Position numbers and translations under genes: made by a program. From Planctomycetota bacterium (lineage in GTDB: Bacteria > Planctomycetota > UBA1135 > GCA-002686595), in assembly GCA_012959525.1 (NCBI GenBank), contig DUDB01000020.1, forward strand, positions 66,991 to 130,990: a stretch of DNA of 64,000 bases, read 5' to 3'. Below, in pieces: positions 11,137 through 18,832 of this stretch. The notes under the pieces are model-generated. The model was not told the origin of the DNA. It searched no databases and was given only the letters and a program-made list of their open reading frames with translations. How positions within the stretch are numbered: position 1 is the first letter of the stretch; every line of letters starts with the position of its first letter.

Positions 11137-11137
<1 letters not shown>

Positions 11138-11814
11138 CAGTTCACTCCAGCGCTTGCCGCACCCTGTGAAAGCAGGCAGTAGATGGGGAAGGACGCGAAG
11201 CCGATGGCGAGTGCTGCAGCAAGGGCTAAGGCGCCGACACGCAGAATGGGGGTCCACTGCGGATGCTGGATGCCGAGGGACTGGAAGGCACTCTGGATGG
11301 CGTGGCGCAGGTGCAGGCCGAGGGCCAAGATGCCGATCAGGTACACGGTGGCACCCACCGGACTGCCTAGGCGTTCAACCACCGCCGCTCCCAGGTTGTC
11401 CATGTCGCCGACCAATGTAGGCACCCTGAAATCGATGATGTGGACGATCAGGAACAGCAGGACGACCAGGCCCGTGATGGCCATGGACCTGGAGGCTCGC
11501 GTGCTGTTTCCCATGGTGGCCCGCACACGGTAAGCCTCATCCCGAGCCAGCCTATTTTCTCGGACTATGCGCAGCGCCAAGCTCACGTGGATGACGAACA
11601 CGGCGAAGAGGACGACCTCTGCAGCCATGAGCAATCCGCCGAGATCCTCAAGTTTGGCGGCGTACTCGTTGAACCCCTCTATGCCTCCTGTGTAGAGGCT
11701 GAAGTTGCCGAGCAGGTGGGCCACCAGGAAGCCTACGAGCGAGAGGCCGGTGACGGCCATGACGGTCTTCTTGCCTACTGACGAGGATAGGAAGCGTCCG
11801 ATCCAGCTGGGCAT
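11137..11814 (-). CDS. sdhC: Succinate dehydrogenase cytochrome b558 membrane anchor
   Basis: 225 residues with five predicted membrane helices (about 18-40, 60-82, 108-130, 155-175, 190-215). It begins [13 protein letters not shown], the usual start of class-B single-polypeptide diheme anchors. Histidines in A-H-L-L-G, V-I-H-V-S, L-I-V-H-I-I-D and L-H-L-R-H-A lie where haem ligands are expected. It quinone-links SdhA and SdhB. It is the first gene of the operon; 145 bases separate it from the divergent phosphatase gene. Absence of a separate sdhD agrees with class B. Confidence 0.95.
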
Positions 11815-11959
11815 GAGGTGATCTGGGGAGGTTGGGTGAGAATTCCTGGAAACCGAGGACCCGCGGAGGGCAAGCTATCCGGCGGGCTCATTGGAGACAA
11901 TCGGCTTCCGGCCTCTTTGTCCGTCGTGCCGTGAGCCGCTCCAGTGACCCCCCCTCGCT

Positions 11960-12607
11960 ATGTCCTCATCTGGCACGCCCACTCGCATCCATCTTGTGCG
12001 CCATGGTGCCGTGGCGGAGCCTTGGAACGAACGTATCTATGGCGATTTGGACGTTCCGCTGTCTGATCTTGGCGAGCAGCAGTCCCGCGCCCTGGCCCAT
12101 GGACTCCAGGATCGGCGGTTTGCCACCGTGCTCTCCTCAGGTCTGGCGCGCTCGGCGTACCTGGCAGAGCTAGTGGCGCAGCAATCAGGGCTCGAGGCGG
12201 GGGTGGATGAGCGCTTTCGGGAATTGAATCGTGGGGATTGGGCGGGATGGGGACGGGATCAGGTGGAGGCTGCCGTTCCCGGGGCTTGGGAGCAGTTTTG
12301 GGCCCAGGGGGGCGTCTTCCCCGTACCTGGTGGAGAGACCCTTGTCGCGCTCCAAGCCCGGGTTGGACGTGCCTTGGAGGACCTTGCCAGGGAATTCGAG
12401 GGGCGGGAGAGCCTCGTGGTGGCCCACAAGTGGGTTCTGCGAGCCGCTATATGCCCGGTTCTGGGTCTCTCCATGAAGCACAGCCGGCAACTCCATGTGC
12501 CCTACGTGGGGACGGCGACCCTTGAGCGTGAGCCCGGTGCGGGGTGGCGCCTGGCGCACCTGTCATGGGAAGCCCTGGGTGGATGGGCCCTGGGCTCTGA
12601 GGTCTAG
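11960..12607 (+). CDS. Histidine phosphatase family protein (phosphoglycerate mutase-like)
   Basis: 215 residues. The catalytic L-V-R-H-G-A motif is near residues 12-17, followed by E-R-I-Y-G-D-L-D-V-P-L-S-D-L-G-E-Q-Q, F-A-T-V-L-S-S-G-L-A-R-S and E-L-N-R-G-D-W, the standard branch-1 pattern. The second catalytic His is in V-V-A-H-K-W-V-L-R; lysine replaces the usual glycine after it. The family includes alpha-ribazole phosphatase (CobC, B12 assembly) and sugar phosphatases; the sequence does not decide between them. A cobalamin riboswitch lies 3 kb downstream, but no other B12 gene is nearby, so a CobC role is only a possibility. Confidence 0.85.
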   Translation: MSSSGTPTRIHLVRHGAVAEPWNERIYGDLDVPLSDLGEQQSRALAHGLQDRRFATVLSSGLARSAYLAELVAQQSGLEAGVDERFRELNRGDWAGWGRDQVEAAVPGAWEQFWAQGGVFPVPGGETLVALQARVGRALEDLAREFEGRESLVVAHKWVLRAAICPVLGLSMKHSRQLHVPYVGTATLEREPGAGWRLAHLSWEALGGWALGSEV

Positions 12608-12613
12608 GAAGCC

Positions 12614-12871
12614 CTAATTGGACGAGGGCGGCGTTTGGCCGTGGCCACTCGGTGGGGGCGAGCCTCCTCCCGGGGTGGATGGAGGCGGGCCTGCGAAGCC
12701 GGTTTGGAGCTCTACGAGGCGCCGCAGATCGAACAGCCCTTCGCCGAGGTGGGCGGACAACCAGATGAAGTAGCAGTCGACCGGGTCCATCGGATCATCC
12801 ACTGCAAAGGCGGCCTTGCAGGTCAGGTCGCAGACCCGGTCTTTGTTCATGAAGCAGTGTTTGGTGGCCAT
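12614..12871 (-). CDS. Small Cys-rich protein of unknown function
   Basis: 85 residues. Four cysteines (6, 14, 18, 33) occur in a compact N-terminal half: H-C-F-M-N-K-D-R-V-C-D-L-T-C and V-D-C-Y-F-I-W-L. The tail (about 60-85) is Pro/Gly/Ser low complexity. AAGGGA lies about 8 bases before the ATG at 12871, which supports translation. Cys/His spacing would suit zinc or a small redox centre, but no known family is recognised. It converges on the phosphatase gene with a 6-base gap. A lower-GC patch at about 13030-13060 upstream may contain its promoter. Confidence 0.6.
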   Translation of the reverse strand: MATKHCFMNKDRVCDLTCKAAFAVDDPMDPVDCYFIWLSAHLGEGLFDLRRLVELQTGFAGPPPSTPGGGSPPPSGHGQTPPSSN

Positions 12872-13106
12872 GCTGTAATCCCTTGGGAGGTTGGGATCCT
12901 ACGCCAATGGAACCGCTGACCCCAGGGTCTTGAGGCGGACCCGGACTGAAGTCCGTCTCTCTCGAGTCAGAAGGACTTGAGGTGGGAGGGCAGCCAGAAG
13001 CGCCCCCTGGGGGACAACATGAGGGTTACTGTGCAACATAACGTACATTATCCGACACGGCATGTTGAGCTAGATCAGAAGGGCTGTGGCCTCGTCGGGA
13101 CGCTAA

Positions 13107-14780
13107 TCAGGACCCAGAACCTGGCACCAGGCCAGCGGATTCCGCTGGGTAGCAACGCCGGATGGTGAATTCGCCGTCTGGCTCTAAGCACCCGTGCACC
13201 CGGTCACCAGCCCTTAGGCGTGCGCTTAGGCCGGCCTCCAAGCGGGCCTGATGATCTTGGCCATCCCGATCCCGGAGATGATCAAACTGACCATGGGCGT
13301 CCACGCAGACCTCAAACAGCATGGCTCTGGAATCGTCCACAAGTCCGGTTCCGTCTGGAAGGGCCCGGTTCAACTCGACTATTCGAGGCAAGGATTCCCG
13401 TAGGCCCTTAAGGGTGGAACCGAATTGATCTTGAAGCGGGTGCTCGTGGGCCGCCTGTACCCAGGTGGTGAAGTTCTCCAGGGAGTCCAGCAGGTCGCGG
13501 GCCTCCTGAGCGCTCGCAAGAGCCTCCTGCTCGTGGATCCAGAAGGTCACGAATCGCAAGAGCTCGGCATGGCCCAACTCTTCAAACACGCCAATGGGCT
13601 CGGCGAACTTTGCCAGCAAGGATAGACCGTCCAGATTGCCTTCGGCGGCTTCGCCCTCGGCGCTTTCGATCTCCCAGCGGTACTCTGAGATCATGGCACC
13701 GACGACCCCAGGGAAATCCGGGGCCGGGGAGTCATCCTCGGGGTTCGCATCCGCGACGGATCCGAGCCCGAGATCCTCCTCTAGGTCATCGAACAGGCCG
13801 TCGAGGTCTTGGCCCGCAAGGCGCCCCGATTCAAAGCGGGCCACAGCGGCACCCGGCCCTTCCGGTTCAGGGTCGTCATTCGCGTTGTTTTCCGGCCCTT
13901 GGTCTCCCTCTGGACTCTGCATTGCCAGCCCCTGCCACCCAAGAAGTAGATGCTTGCGGGCGGCACTCAGATTGACGTCGGTGTCAAAGGCCAGCGCGTC
14001 GAGGATGACCCCGAGGGGGTCCCCGGCGCCCGGTGTAAGGTTCTCCGGGTCATAGGGCGTTGCGGTCAGATCGCTGATGATGGACTCGATTCTGTGTTGG
14101 GGTAGCGCGGCCGATTCGCGCAGAAAGACCTGGAGGTCCCCCACCGGGTCCTCACTCTGGGGTTCATGCCCTGATCCCCAGAACATCTTCTCCAATCCAT
14201 CCTGTGTGAGCCGCAAGACCTTGCCTGTTGCATTCGCGCGTATCTGTTCGATGTCTTTCTCCAGGGCCGAAACCAGCGTTGCGGAGCGGAAGATGGCCGC
14301 TGCGCTCGATGCGCAATGTAGCCCGTCTTCAATGGGAAAGAGGCGCCCCACGAGCAGGTCGCCGGTTTGCATTCGGCCGTCAGCGGAGGGGTGTGCCAGG
14401 GCGTAGCTGCCATATCCGGCCTTGTCGCGCAGCCAACAGCCCACATCAGGCAGGAGTTCCACAACCTCGAAGACACCCACAAAGGACTGTGTCAGGACCT
14501 GGCCCTTGTCCCCAAGGTCCGAGGGTGATTCTTCCAGCCAGGCTTCCAGCAGGTGCTCAGAGGGCGCTCCGAACAGTGCGGGGCTGTGGCGTTCAAAGAG
14601 GAACCACTCCAAGTGCCGTCGCCCGGCTAGGAGGGCCTCTGCCGCATTCTGCCTGGGCGGGTCGCCTCCGAAGAACTCTCGGCCACTGGCCCCGAGTTCT
14701 TCCCTCAACTGGGAATGCTTGCCTATGAGCTTGGCGAACTGCTCTAGGCCAAGTTCGATGGATTCCGTGGGAAGGGTCAT
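13107..14780 (-). CDS. Large acidic protein of unknown function
   Basis: 557 residues from ATG 14780 (M-T-L-P-T-E-S-I-E-L); the open frame continues to 14894, but those extra residues look non-coding. No signal peptide or membrane segment is seen, so it is probably cytoplasmic. The sequence is helical and acidic, with an Asp/Glu/Pro-rich linker around residues 300-370 that separates an N-terminal domain (about 1-290) from a C-terminal domain (about 375-557). No catalytic motif is recognised. It stands alone, with about 200 bases to the divergent CvpA-like gene. Frame quality and length make it real; function unknown. Confidence 0.75.
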   Translation of the reverse strand: MTLPTESIELGLEQFAKLIGKHSQLREELGASGREFFGGDPPRQNAAEALLAGRRHLEWFLFERHSPALFGAPSEHLLEAWLEESPSDLGDKGQVLTQSFVGVFEVVELLPDVGCWLRDKAGYGSYALAHPSADGRMQTGDLLVGRLFPIEDGLHCASSAAAIFRSATLVSALEKDIEQIRANATGKVLRLTQDGLEKMFWGSGHEPQSEDPVGDLQVFLRESAALPQHRIESIISDLTATPYDPENLTPGAGDPLGVILDALAFDTDVNLSAARKHLLLGWQGLAMQSPEGDQGPENNANDDPEPEGPGAAVARFESGRLAGQDLDGLFDDLEEDLGLGSVADANPEDDSPAPDFPGVVGAMISEYRWEIESAEGEAAEGNLDGLSLLAKFAEPIGVFEELGHAELLRFVTFWIHEQEALASAQEARDLLDSLENFTTWVQAAHEHPLQDQFGSTLKGLRESLPRIVELNRALPDGTGLVDDSRAMLFEVCVDAHGQFDHLRDRDGQDHQARLEAGLSARLRAGDRVHGCLEPDGEFTIRRCYPAESAGLVPGSGS

Positions 14781-14979
14781 GGTTGGTAATGGGGTTGCCC
14801 AGAGTGCATTGTAAAGCAGTCCCCGCAGTGCTGTGAATGGCTGCCAGCGCTCCCTGGGCCAAAGAGGGCGAAAGATACTCCGAGACAATCCCATCTACTA
14901 GGGGAAGGCCATGCCCGGGGGCCCCCCACCCGACCCTCATCCCGACCGGGGACCTCCGGCCAACCCCTGAAGCCCATCC

Positions 14980-15534
14980 ATGATCGCCTTGACTGAAACC
15001 GTACCCTCCTTCATGAGCAGCTTGCCCTGGATTGACAAGGTGGGTCTGGGGGTGGTCGGCTTGTTCTTCCTCCTGGGCATCTGGCGGGGTCTGTGGTGGC
15101 AGGTCGTTCGGTTTCTGGGGGTCGTGCTGGCTGTTGGACTGGCGCGCTCCGTGAGTCCCCAGCTCACTCCCCGGGTTCAGGATGCCCTGGATCTCACCCC
15201 AGCCATGAGTCATGGGCTGAGCTGGTTTCTCCTCTTCCTCTCGGGGCTGATCGTGGCGGCGCTCTTGGGGTTACTGGGGAAGAAGGCGCTCGACGCTCTG
15301 CAGTTGAACCTGATGGATCGCATCGGCGGGGCGCTCGTCGGTGTGGCGACGGGGCTCTCTTTGCATGTGGCCCTTCTGGTTCTCTTGGGCGGGGTGGGGT
15401 CGGCGGGCTTCAAGGCCACCCACCTCCAGGGGAGCGCGAGTTGGAGCCTCCTGGAGGCTCTTGCTGAGCATCATGTGGTAGCAGGGGAAGCCGGTGCCGC
15501 GAGCCTCCTCTCCCTATCGGGTTCCTCAGACTGA
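14980..15534 (+). CDS. CvpA-family membrane protein
   Basis: 184 residues with four hydrophobic segments (about 22-40, 42-60, 80-100, 118-140). The pattern W-I-D-K-V-G-L-G-V-V-G-L-F-F-L-L-G-I-W-R-G and the later D-R-I-G-G-A-L-V-G-V-A-T-G-L match the CvpA/colicin V production family, inner-membrane proteins of unclear function. ATG 14980 is used; ATG 15013 would shorten it by 11 residues. It ends just upstream of the B12-riboswitch promoter, which appears to start a separate transcript. Confidence 0.8.
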   Translation: MIALTETVPSFMSSLPWIDKVGLGVVGLFFLLGIWRGLWWQVVRFLGVVLAVGLARSVSPQLTPRVQDALDLTPAMSHGLSWFLLFLSGLIVAALLGLLGKKALDALQLNLMDRIGGALVGVATGLSLHVALLVLLGGVGSAGFKATHLQGSASWSLLEALAEHHVVAGEAGAASLLSLSGSSD

Positions 15535-15590
15535 CCGGAGCGTGCCAGCAGGCCAGCGGTTGGGCCTCGCCGTTTTCGTCCACGAGGCTC

Positions 15591-15620
15591 TTGACCGGAA
15601 GCGAGCATCACCAGTAGGCT
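15591..15620 (+). promoter_or_regulatory. Candidate sigma-70-type promoter for the cobalamin riboswitch transcript
   Basis: TTGACC at 15591-15596 and TAGGCT at 15615-15620 are separated by 18 bases. Initiation near 15627 would place the transcript start about 12 bases before the riboswitch P1 stem. A similar TTGACC box with 18-base spacing precedes tRNA-Leu(CAG) in this window. Inferred from sequence only. Confidence 0.5.
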
Positions 15621-15638
15621 CGAATGCTGTCAATTCGA

Positions 15639-15806
15639 CCACCCGCGCGCGGGGGAAGTCAGGTGTGAATCCTGCACGGTCCCGCCACTGTAAGTTGCAT
15701 GGGGTGGAACTCTGTTGGGGCCCAGGGCCCCAGACCACTGGCGCCAGCTGGGAAGGTCGAGTTCCTCCTCTACGTAGCAAGTCAGGAGACTCGGCGCGTG
15801 GGGTGG
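15639..15806 (+). promoter_or_regulatory. Cobalamin (adenosylcobalamin-type) riboswitch aptamer
   Basis: The conserved core is unmistakable: GGGAAGTCAGGTGTGAATCC at 15653-15672, continuing into ACGGTCCCGCCACTGTAA, then the B12 box AAGTCAGGAGACTCGGC at about 15779-15795. The P1 arms at 15639-15650 and 15794-15806 are nearly complementary and close the aptamer. The CAGG/CCTG stem of the core is intact. About 130 bases of leader separate it from the downstream ATG at 15938. Known cobalamin riboswitches turn expression off when cobalamin is abundant, so the downstream gene should be induced by B12 shortage. Confidence 0.95.
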
Positions 15807-15937
15807 GAATGCCGGTCCGGACGAGGCACGGCACCCTACGCTCCCTTGCGGGTTCTCCACGGACCTGAGCGCTTGGGGCGGGTGGGTGTCACCCCGTTTG
15901 TCGGCAACTTTCTGCGGACCTACAGGAAACCCTACCC

Positions 15938-17239
15938 ATGAGACTCTTTAATTCGCTGGCGCTCTTGAGCGCCCTTTGCCTGCTAGCCAACCCGGCCGAG
16001 GCCCAAGTCGATCCGAACCCCGGCTTTGCCGTTACCGCTGCTGTCCCCCTCGGCGGTCCGAGTGCCTACGGGAGCCTCGCGGACGGCCGCTACGTTGCCT
16101 TCGATGGGCTCACCTTCGACCTCTATGCGAGCGATGGTACCTGGCATGCCAATCTCGGATCCATCAGCTCCTTCATGTGGCCGTCCTTCGTGGAGGTGGA
16201 CCCGACCGGGACCTTCGTGATCGCTGGGGAGAGCACCAATGGGAACCTATTCAAGGTGCAGTTGAACGGGGCCGGAGTGACCCTCCTGGCGAATCTTGTA
16301 TTCAACTACGACCTGACGTGGGACGTGACCCCTGGGCTGGCGTATGTCAGCGCGGGTCTCGGAGGCTGGGGTGCTGGCAATGACCTCATTCGGTTAGACG
16401 TTGCCACGGGCAACACTACCCTTCTTGCTCACGTCCAAGGTCCCTCCGGCCCGATCGTGGTCAATGCAGCAGGCGACGTGAGTTACGTAACCCAGTACGA
16501 GGGCTTTGACTGGCCTCCGCCCCTTGGGCAAGAGAGCCTGATTCGCTGGGACAATGCGGAGTTAGACACAGGCGTGTTGCTCTCCGAGGCAGACGCGGAC
16601 TTCCTCTGGAGTGGCCTGGATGGTGGGTCAAGCATGGTCTGTGATGCGGGGGACACTCTCTTTCTAGCCCATACCAACTTCGCAGGGGACGTGAATGAGA
16701 TCTACCAGTTCTCCCCCTCGGGAAACTTGCTGGACACGGTCTGTACGGCCTTGACCCACGTGGCGAACTTGGAGCTTGTCGGTTCCGGCCCCTCGACATT
16801 TTCAGCGCAGCAACCTCTGGGCGTTAGCTTGCGCGCCTACAGCACGGACTTCTTCAGCTTCGACGATTGTGTCACCATCGATCCCGCTCGCGCTCAGTTG
16901 ACGTGGAAGGGGCCGCCTTCCGGTGGCGCTGGTCGCGGCACCTTCAAACTCACTGGAGGCGATCCGGGTGGATTCGCCGTCATCATGGTGGCCAACTCCA
17001 GCGCCGAACTTCCCTTCGAGGACGTCATCGACGCCGGTTGGCGCGCCCCGTTATTCATGGCCGTGAAAGCCACGGACATTCTGCGCCGGACGAACGTCAT
17101 GCCCCTGGACACCAAGGGGGGGCTCAAGCTGGAGCACCTGCAGACGCCAGCGATAGAGGGCAAGATTCTACTGCAGCCCCTGTTGTTCGACGCAGCAATG
17201 GTCCCCCTGGGCAGCGCAACCCACGCCATCAATCAGTAG
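15938..17239 (+). CDS. Secreted beta-propeller-like protein under cobalamin riboswitch control
   Basis: 433 residues. Residues 1-22 are a signal peptide ending A-E-A-Q. Residues about 30-290 consist of repeated beta-strand blocks with G-x-D-L-I-R-L-D-V-A-T-G and E-I-Y-Q-F-S-P-S-G-N-L-L motifs, typical of NHL/YncE/SMP-30-type propellers. Residues about 300-433 form a second beta-rich domain (G-T-F-K-L-T-G-G-D-P-G-G). AGGA lies 10 bases before the ATG. It is the only gene downstream of the riboswitch before a terminator-like hairpin, so it is the regulated target. The Bacteroides BtuG surface propellers bind cobalamin tightly; by analogy this may capture corrinoids outside the cell. That is inference: no lipobox is present and residue-level similarity to BtuG was not tested. 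Confidence 0.85.
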   Translation: MRLFNSLALLSALCLLANPAEAQVDPNPGFAVTAAVPLGGPSAYGSLADGRYVAFDGLTFDLYASDGTWHANLGSISSFMWPSFVEVDPTGTFVIAGESTNGNLFKVQLNGAGVTLLANLVFNYDLTWDVTPGLAYVSAGLGGWGAGNDLIRLDVATGNTTLLAHVQGPSGPIVVNAAGDVSYVTQYEGFDWPPPLGQESLIRWDNAELDTGVLLSEADADFLWSGLDGGSSMVCDAGDTLFLAHTNFAGDVNEIYQFSPSGNLLDTVCTALTHVANLELVGSGPSTFSAQQPLGVSLRAYSTDFFSFDDCVTIDPARAQLTWKGPPSGGAGRGTFKLTGGDPGGFAVIMVANSSAELPFEDVIDAGWRAPLFMAVKATDILRRTNVMPLDTKGGLKLEHLQTPAIEGKILLQPLLFDAAMVPLGSATHAINQ

Positions 17240-17291
17240 TCCCGAGGCCTGCTCACTTGATTCCCAGCTGAAGTGCGCGACCCGTCGCGAT

Positions 17292-17321
17292 CGGCCCTGA
17301 GGCCGGTTGCGGCAGGGGCCG
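17292..17321. terminator. Possible bidirectional terminator hairpin
   Basis: CGGCCCTG at 17292 pairs with CAGGGGCCG ending 17321 with a small bulge, followed on the + strand by CTTCCGTT. It lies in the 88-base gap between two converging genes, which suits a shared terminator, but the T-run is poor. Confidence 0.4.
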
Positions 17322-17327
17322 CTTCCG

Positions 17328-17957
17328 TTAGCGCAGCCAATCGCCGGGGAGAGCCAGGCGGACCCGGCCCTTACCGGCCGGTGCGAACTCTGCGCCGGGT
17401 AGTTGCCCAACTAGGTGGGCGGCAGCGTTGCCGGCAGAGGGGTGCGCCCGCCACGAGAAGATCCAGCGCCCCCCGTGGGGAGTCAGTGACCAGTCTCCTC
17501 CCCCATCGCGGGTGGATTGCAGGAGCAGACTGGCGAGTGTCCAGGGAAGTTGCCATCCATCGAGGCAATCAGGGGCCAGTTGGGGCAGGTCCGGTGGACA
17601 GGACTGAACGTCGAGGCCCTCCCGCCGACATGCCTTCTGGACTAGGGGGAAGAGAATGGAGAGCCCCCGGGGTTCGCGGCGCGCCAGGAGGAGATTATCC
17701 CCACAGGCGGATCCCAGCACGGCCATCGCCCACCCGAGGTCTTCGGCCAGCTGACCGCTCCGTACGAGGTCGCCTTGCCGCTGTGCGAACAGCTCGGCGC
17801 CACCCTCCATTCCCAGAATGGAATGTAGACCCGTGAGATTCTGTGTCACGTTAGCCAGCTCATGCAGCAGCACCGGCAGGATGGCTTCGCTAAGGGCGTC
17901 GCCTTGGCGAGCGGCATCAGGCGCAGGAGGAGTTGTGCGTGCTGCGGGTTCAGGCAT
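17328..17957 (-). CDS. Histidine-phosphotransfer-like protein (ChpT-like architecture)
   Basis: 209 residues, no membrane segment. Residues 25-45 read I-L-P-V-L-L-H-E-L-A-N-V-T-Q-N-L, an H-box-like helix (His32) as in kinase dimerisation domains. The rest (about 100-209) has a decayed ATPase-like layout: a helical L-P-W-T-L-A-S-L-L-L-Q-S segment replaces the N-box and no G1/G2 glycine loops are present. This combination is like Caulobacter ChpT, a phosphotransferase that keeps the dimerisation helices and a dead ATPase domain. The assignment rests on motif layout alone. A Pro/Ala-rich N-terminus precedes it. Its 3' end faces the B12-controlled gene. Confidence 0.55.
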   Translation of the reverse strand: MPEPAARTTPPAPDAARQGDALSEAILPVLLHELANVTQNLTGLHSILGMEGGAELFAQRQGDLVRSGQLAEDLGWAMAVLGSACGDNLLLARREPRGLSILFPLVQKACRREGLDVQSCPPDLPQLAPDCLDGWQLPWTLASLLLQSTRDGGGDWSLTPHGGRWIFSWRAHPSAGNAAAHLVGQLPGAEFAPAGKGRVRLALPGDWLR

Positions 17958-17998
17958 CGGGGAGAGGGGTACGTGCTAGGACTCGAGGGGAGTCGAGG

Positions 17999-18084
17999 TG
18001 GTACCGGAACCGGGACTTGAACCCGGACGACCTTGCGGCCAACGGATTTTGAATCCGTCGCGTCTACCATTCCGCCATTCCGGC
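17999..18084 (-). tRNA. tRNA-Leu (anticodon CAA)
   Basis: On the reverse strand it starts GCCGGAATGG; the 7-bp acceptor stem closes with TTCCGGT (one G-U pair), discriminator A and an encoded CCA. The anticodon loop TTCAAAA gives CAA. A long variable arm (TGGCCGCAAGGTCG) and the TTCAAGT T-loop confirm a class II leucine tRNA. Confidence 0.96.
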
Positions 18085-18139
18085 CCGAACAGAAGGGTAG
18101 CGCTGCGGCTCTCGGAAGCCAAGGGCGGGACGGCGAGGC

Positions 18140-18832
18140 TCAGCGGTTCTCTAGGGCGTGACCGATCCCGCGCTGGATGCCGGGCGGGGCCTGGGCAAGA
18201 AAGTGCAGGCCGGCAAGAATCCCTGGTCCGAAAGCCTCTAGACCGTAGGTCTCGTGAGTCAAGCGCAGGATCTGCCCGGGCCCCCCGAAAAGGACGGTCT
18301 GATTGGAGTGCAGGCCGGGCAGGCGCACGCTGTGAATGGGCACTTCCTCACCTGGGCGGCCAAGGGCTTCGCCCAACTGAAGGGCCGTATCGAGGGCGGT
18401 GCCCGAAGGGGAGTCGATCTTGTCTATGTGGTGCTCCTCCTGGATTTCAACCTGCTCCAGGTGCTGGACAGCAAGGAGCGCAAGTTTCTGCTGGAGCCAG
18501 ATCCCCAATGAGAAGTTGGGCACAACGAGGCCTGCGAGTTCGCGTTCAAGCGCCAACTCGTGCAGGAACTGATCGTCCTCGGGCCGCATCCCGCTGGTCC
18601 CGATGAGTGGACGCACGCCGGCTCGAAGCAGGATCGCGCCATGGTCCCGGCCCAGGCCTGCGCGTGTGAAATCCAGGCCCACGTCTGGTCTGGTTCGCTC
18701 AAGCTCCGAGACCAGATCCTGATCGGACGTCACGCGGCAGACGATCTGGAACTCCGGGTGGCGGGCCAGAAGTTGGTCGCAATAGCGCCCCATGCGCCCC
18801 TCGGAGCCGATCAATGCAACGCCTGTACTCAT
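18140..18832 (-). CDS. dapB: 4-hydroxy-tetrahydrodipicolinate reductase
   Basis: 230 residues; reduces hydroxy-tetrahydrodipicolinate with NAD(P)H in lysine and diaminopimelate synthesis. The nucleotide-binding start is A-L-I-G-S-E-G-R-M-G-R, and the substrate signature E-E-H-H-I-D-K-I-D-S-P-S-G-T-A lies at 132-146 with the catalytic His pair and Lys138. It is slightly shorter than the usual 240-270 residues. Its ATG overlaps the ddl stop by four bases, giving a cell-wall precursor operon (UAP1-like, ddl, dapB). Confidence 0.94.
   Translation of the reverse strand: MSTGVALIGSEGRMGRYCDQLLARHPEFQIVCRVTSDQDLVSELERTRPDVGLDFTRAGLGRDHGAILLRAGVRPLIGTSGMRPEDDQFLHELALERELAGLVVPNFSLGIWLQQKLALLAVQHLEQVEIQEEHHIDKIDSPSGTALDTALQLGEALGRPGEEVPIHSVRLPGLHSNQTVLFGGPGQILRLTHETYGLEAFGPGILAGLHFLAQAPPGIQRGIGHALENR

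Noticed and set aside
12977-13168. 63-residue forward open frame in the spacer
   Set aside because: No ribosome site, no domain, and it overlaps the end of the large unknown gene.
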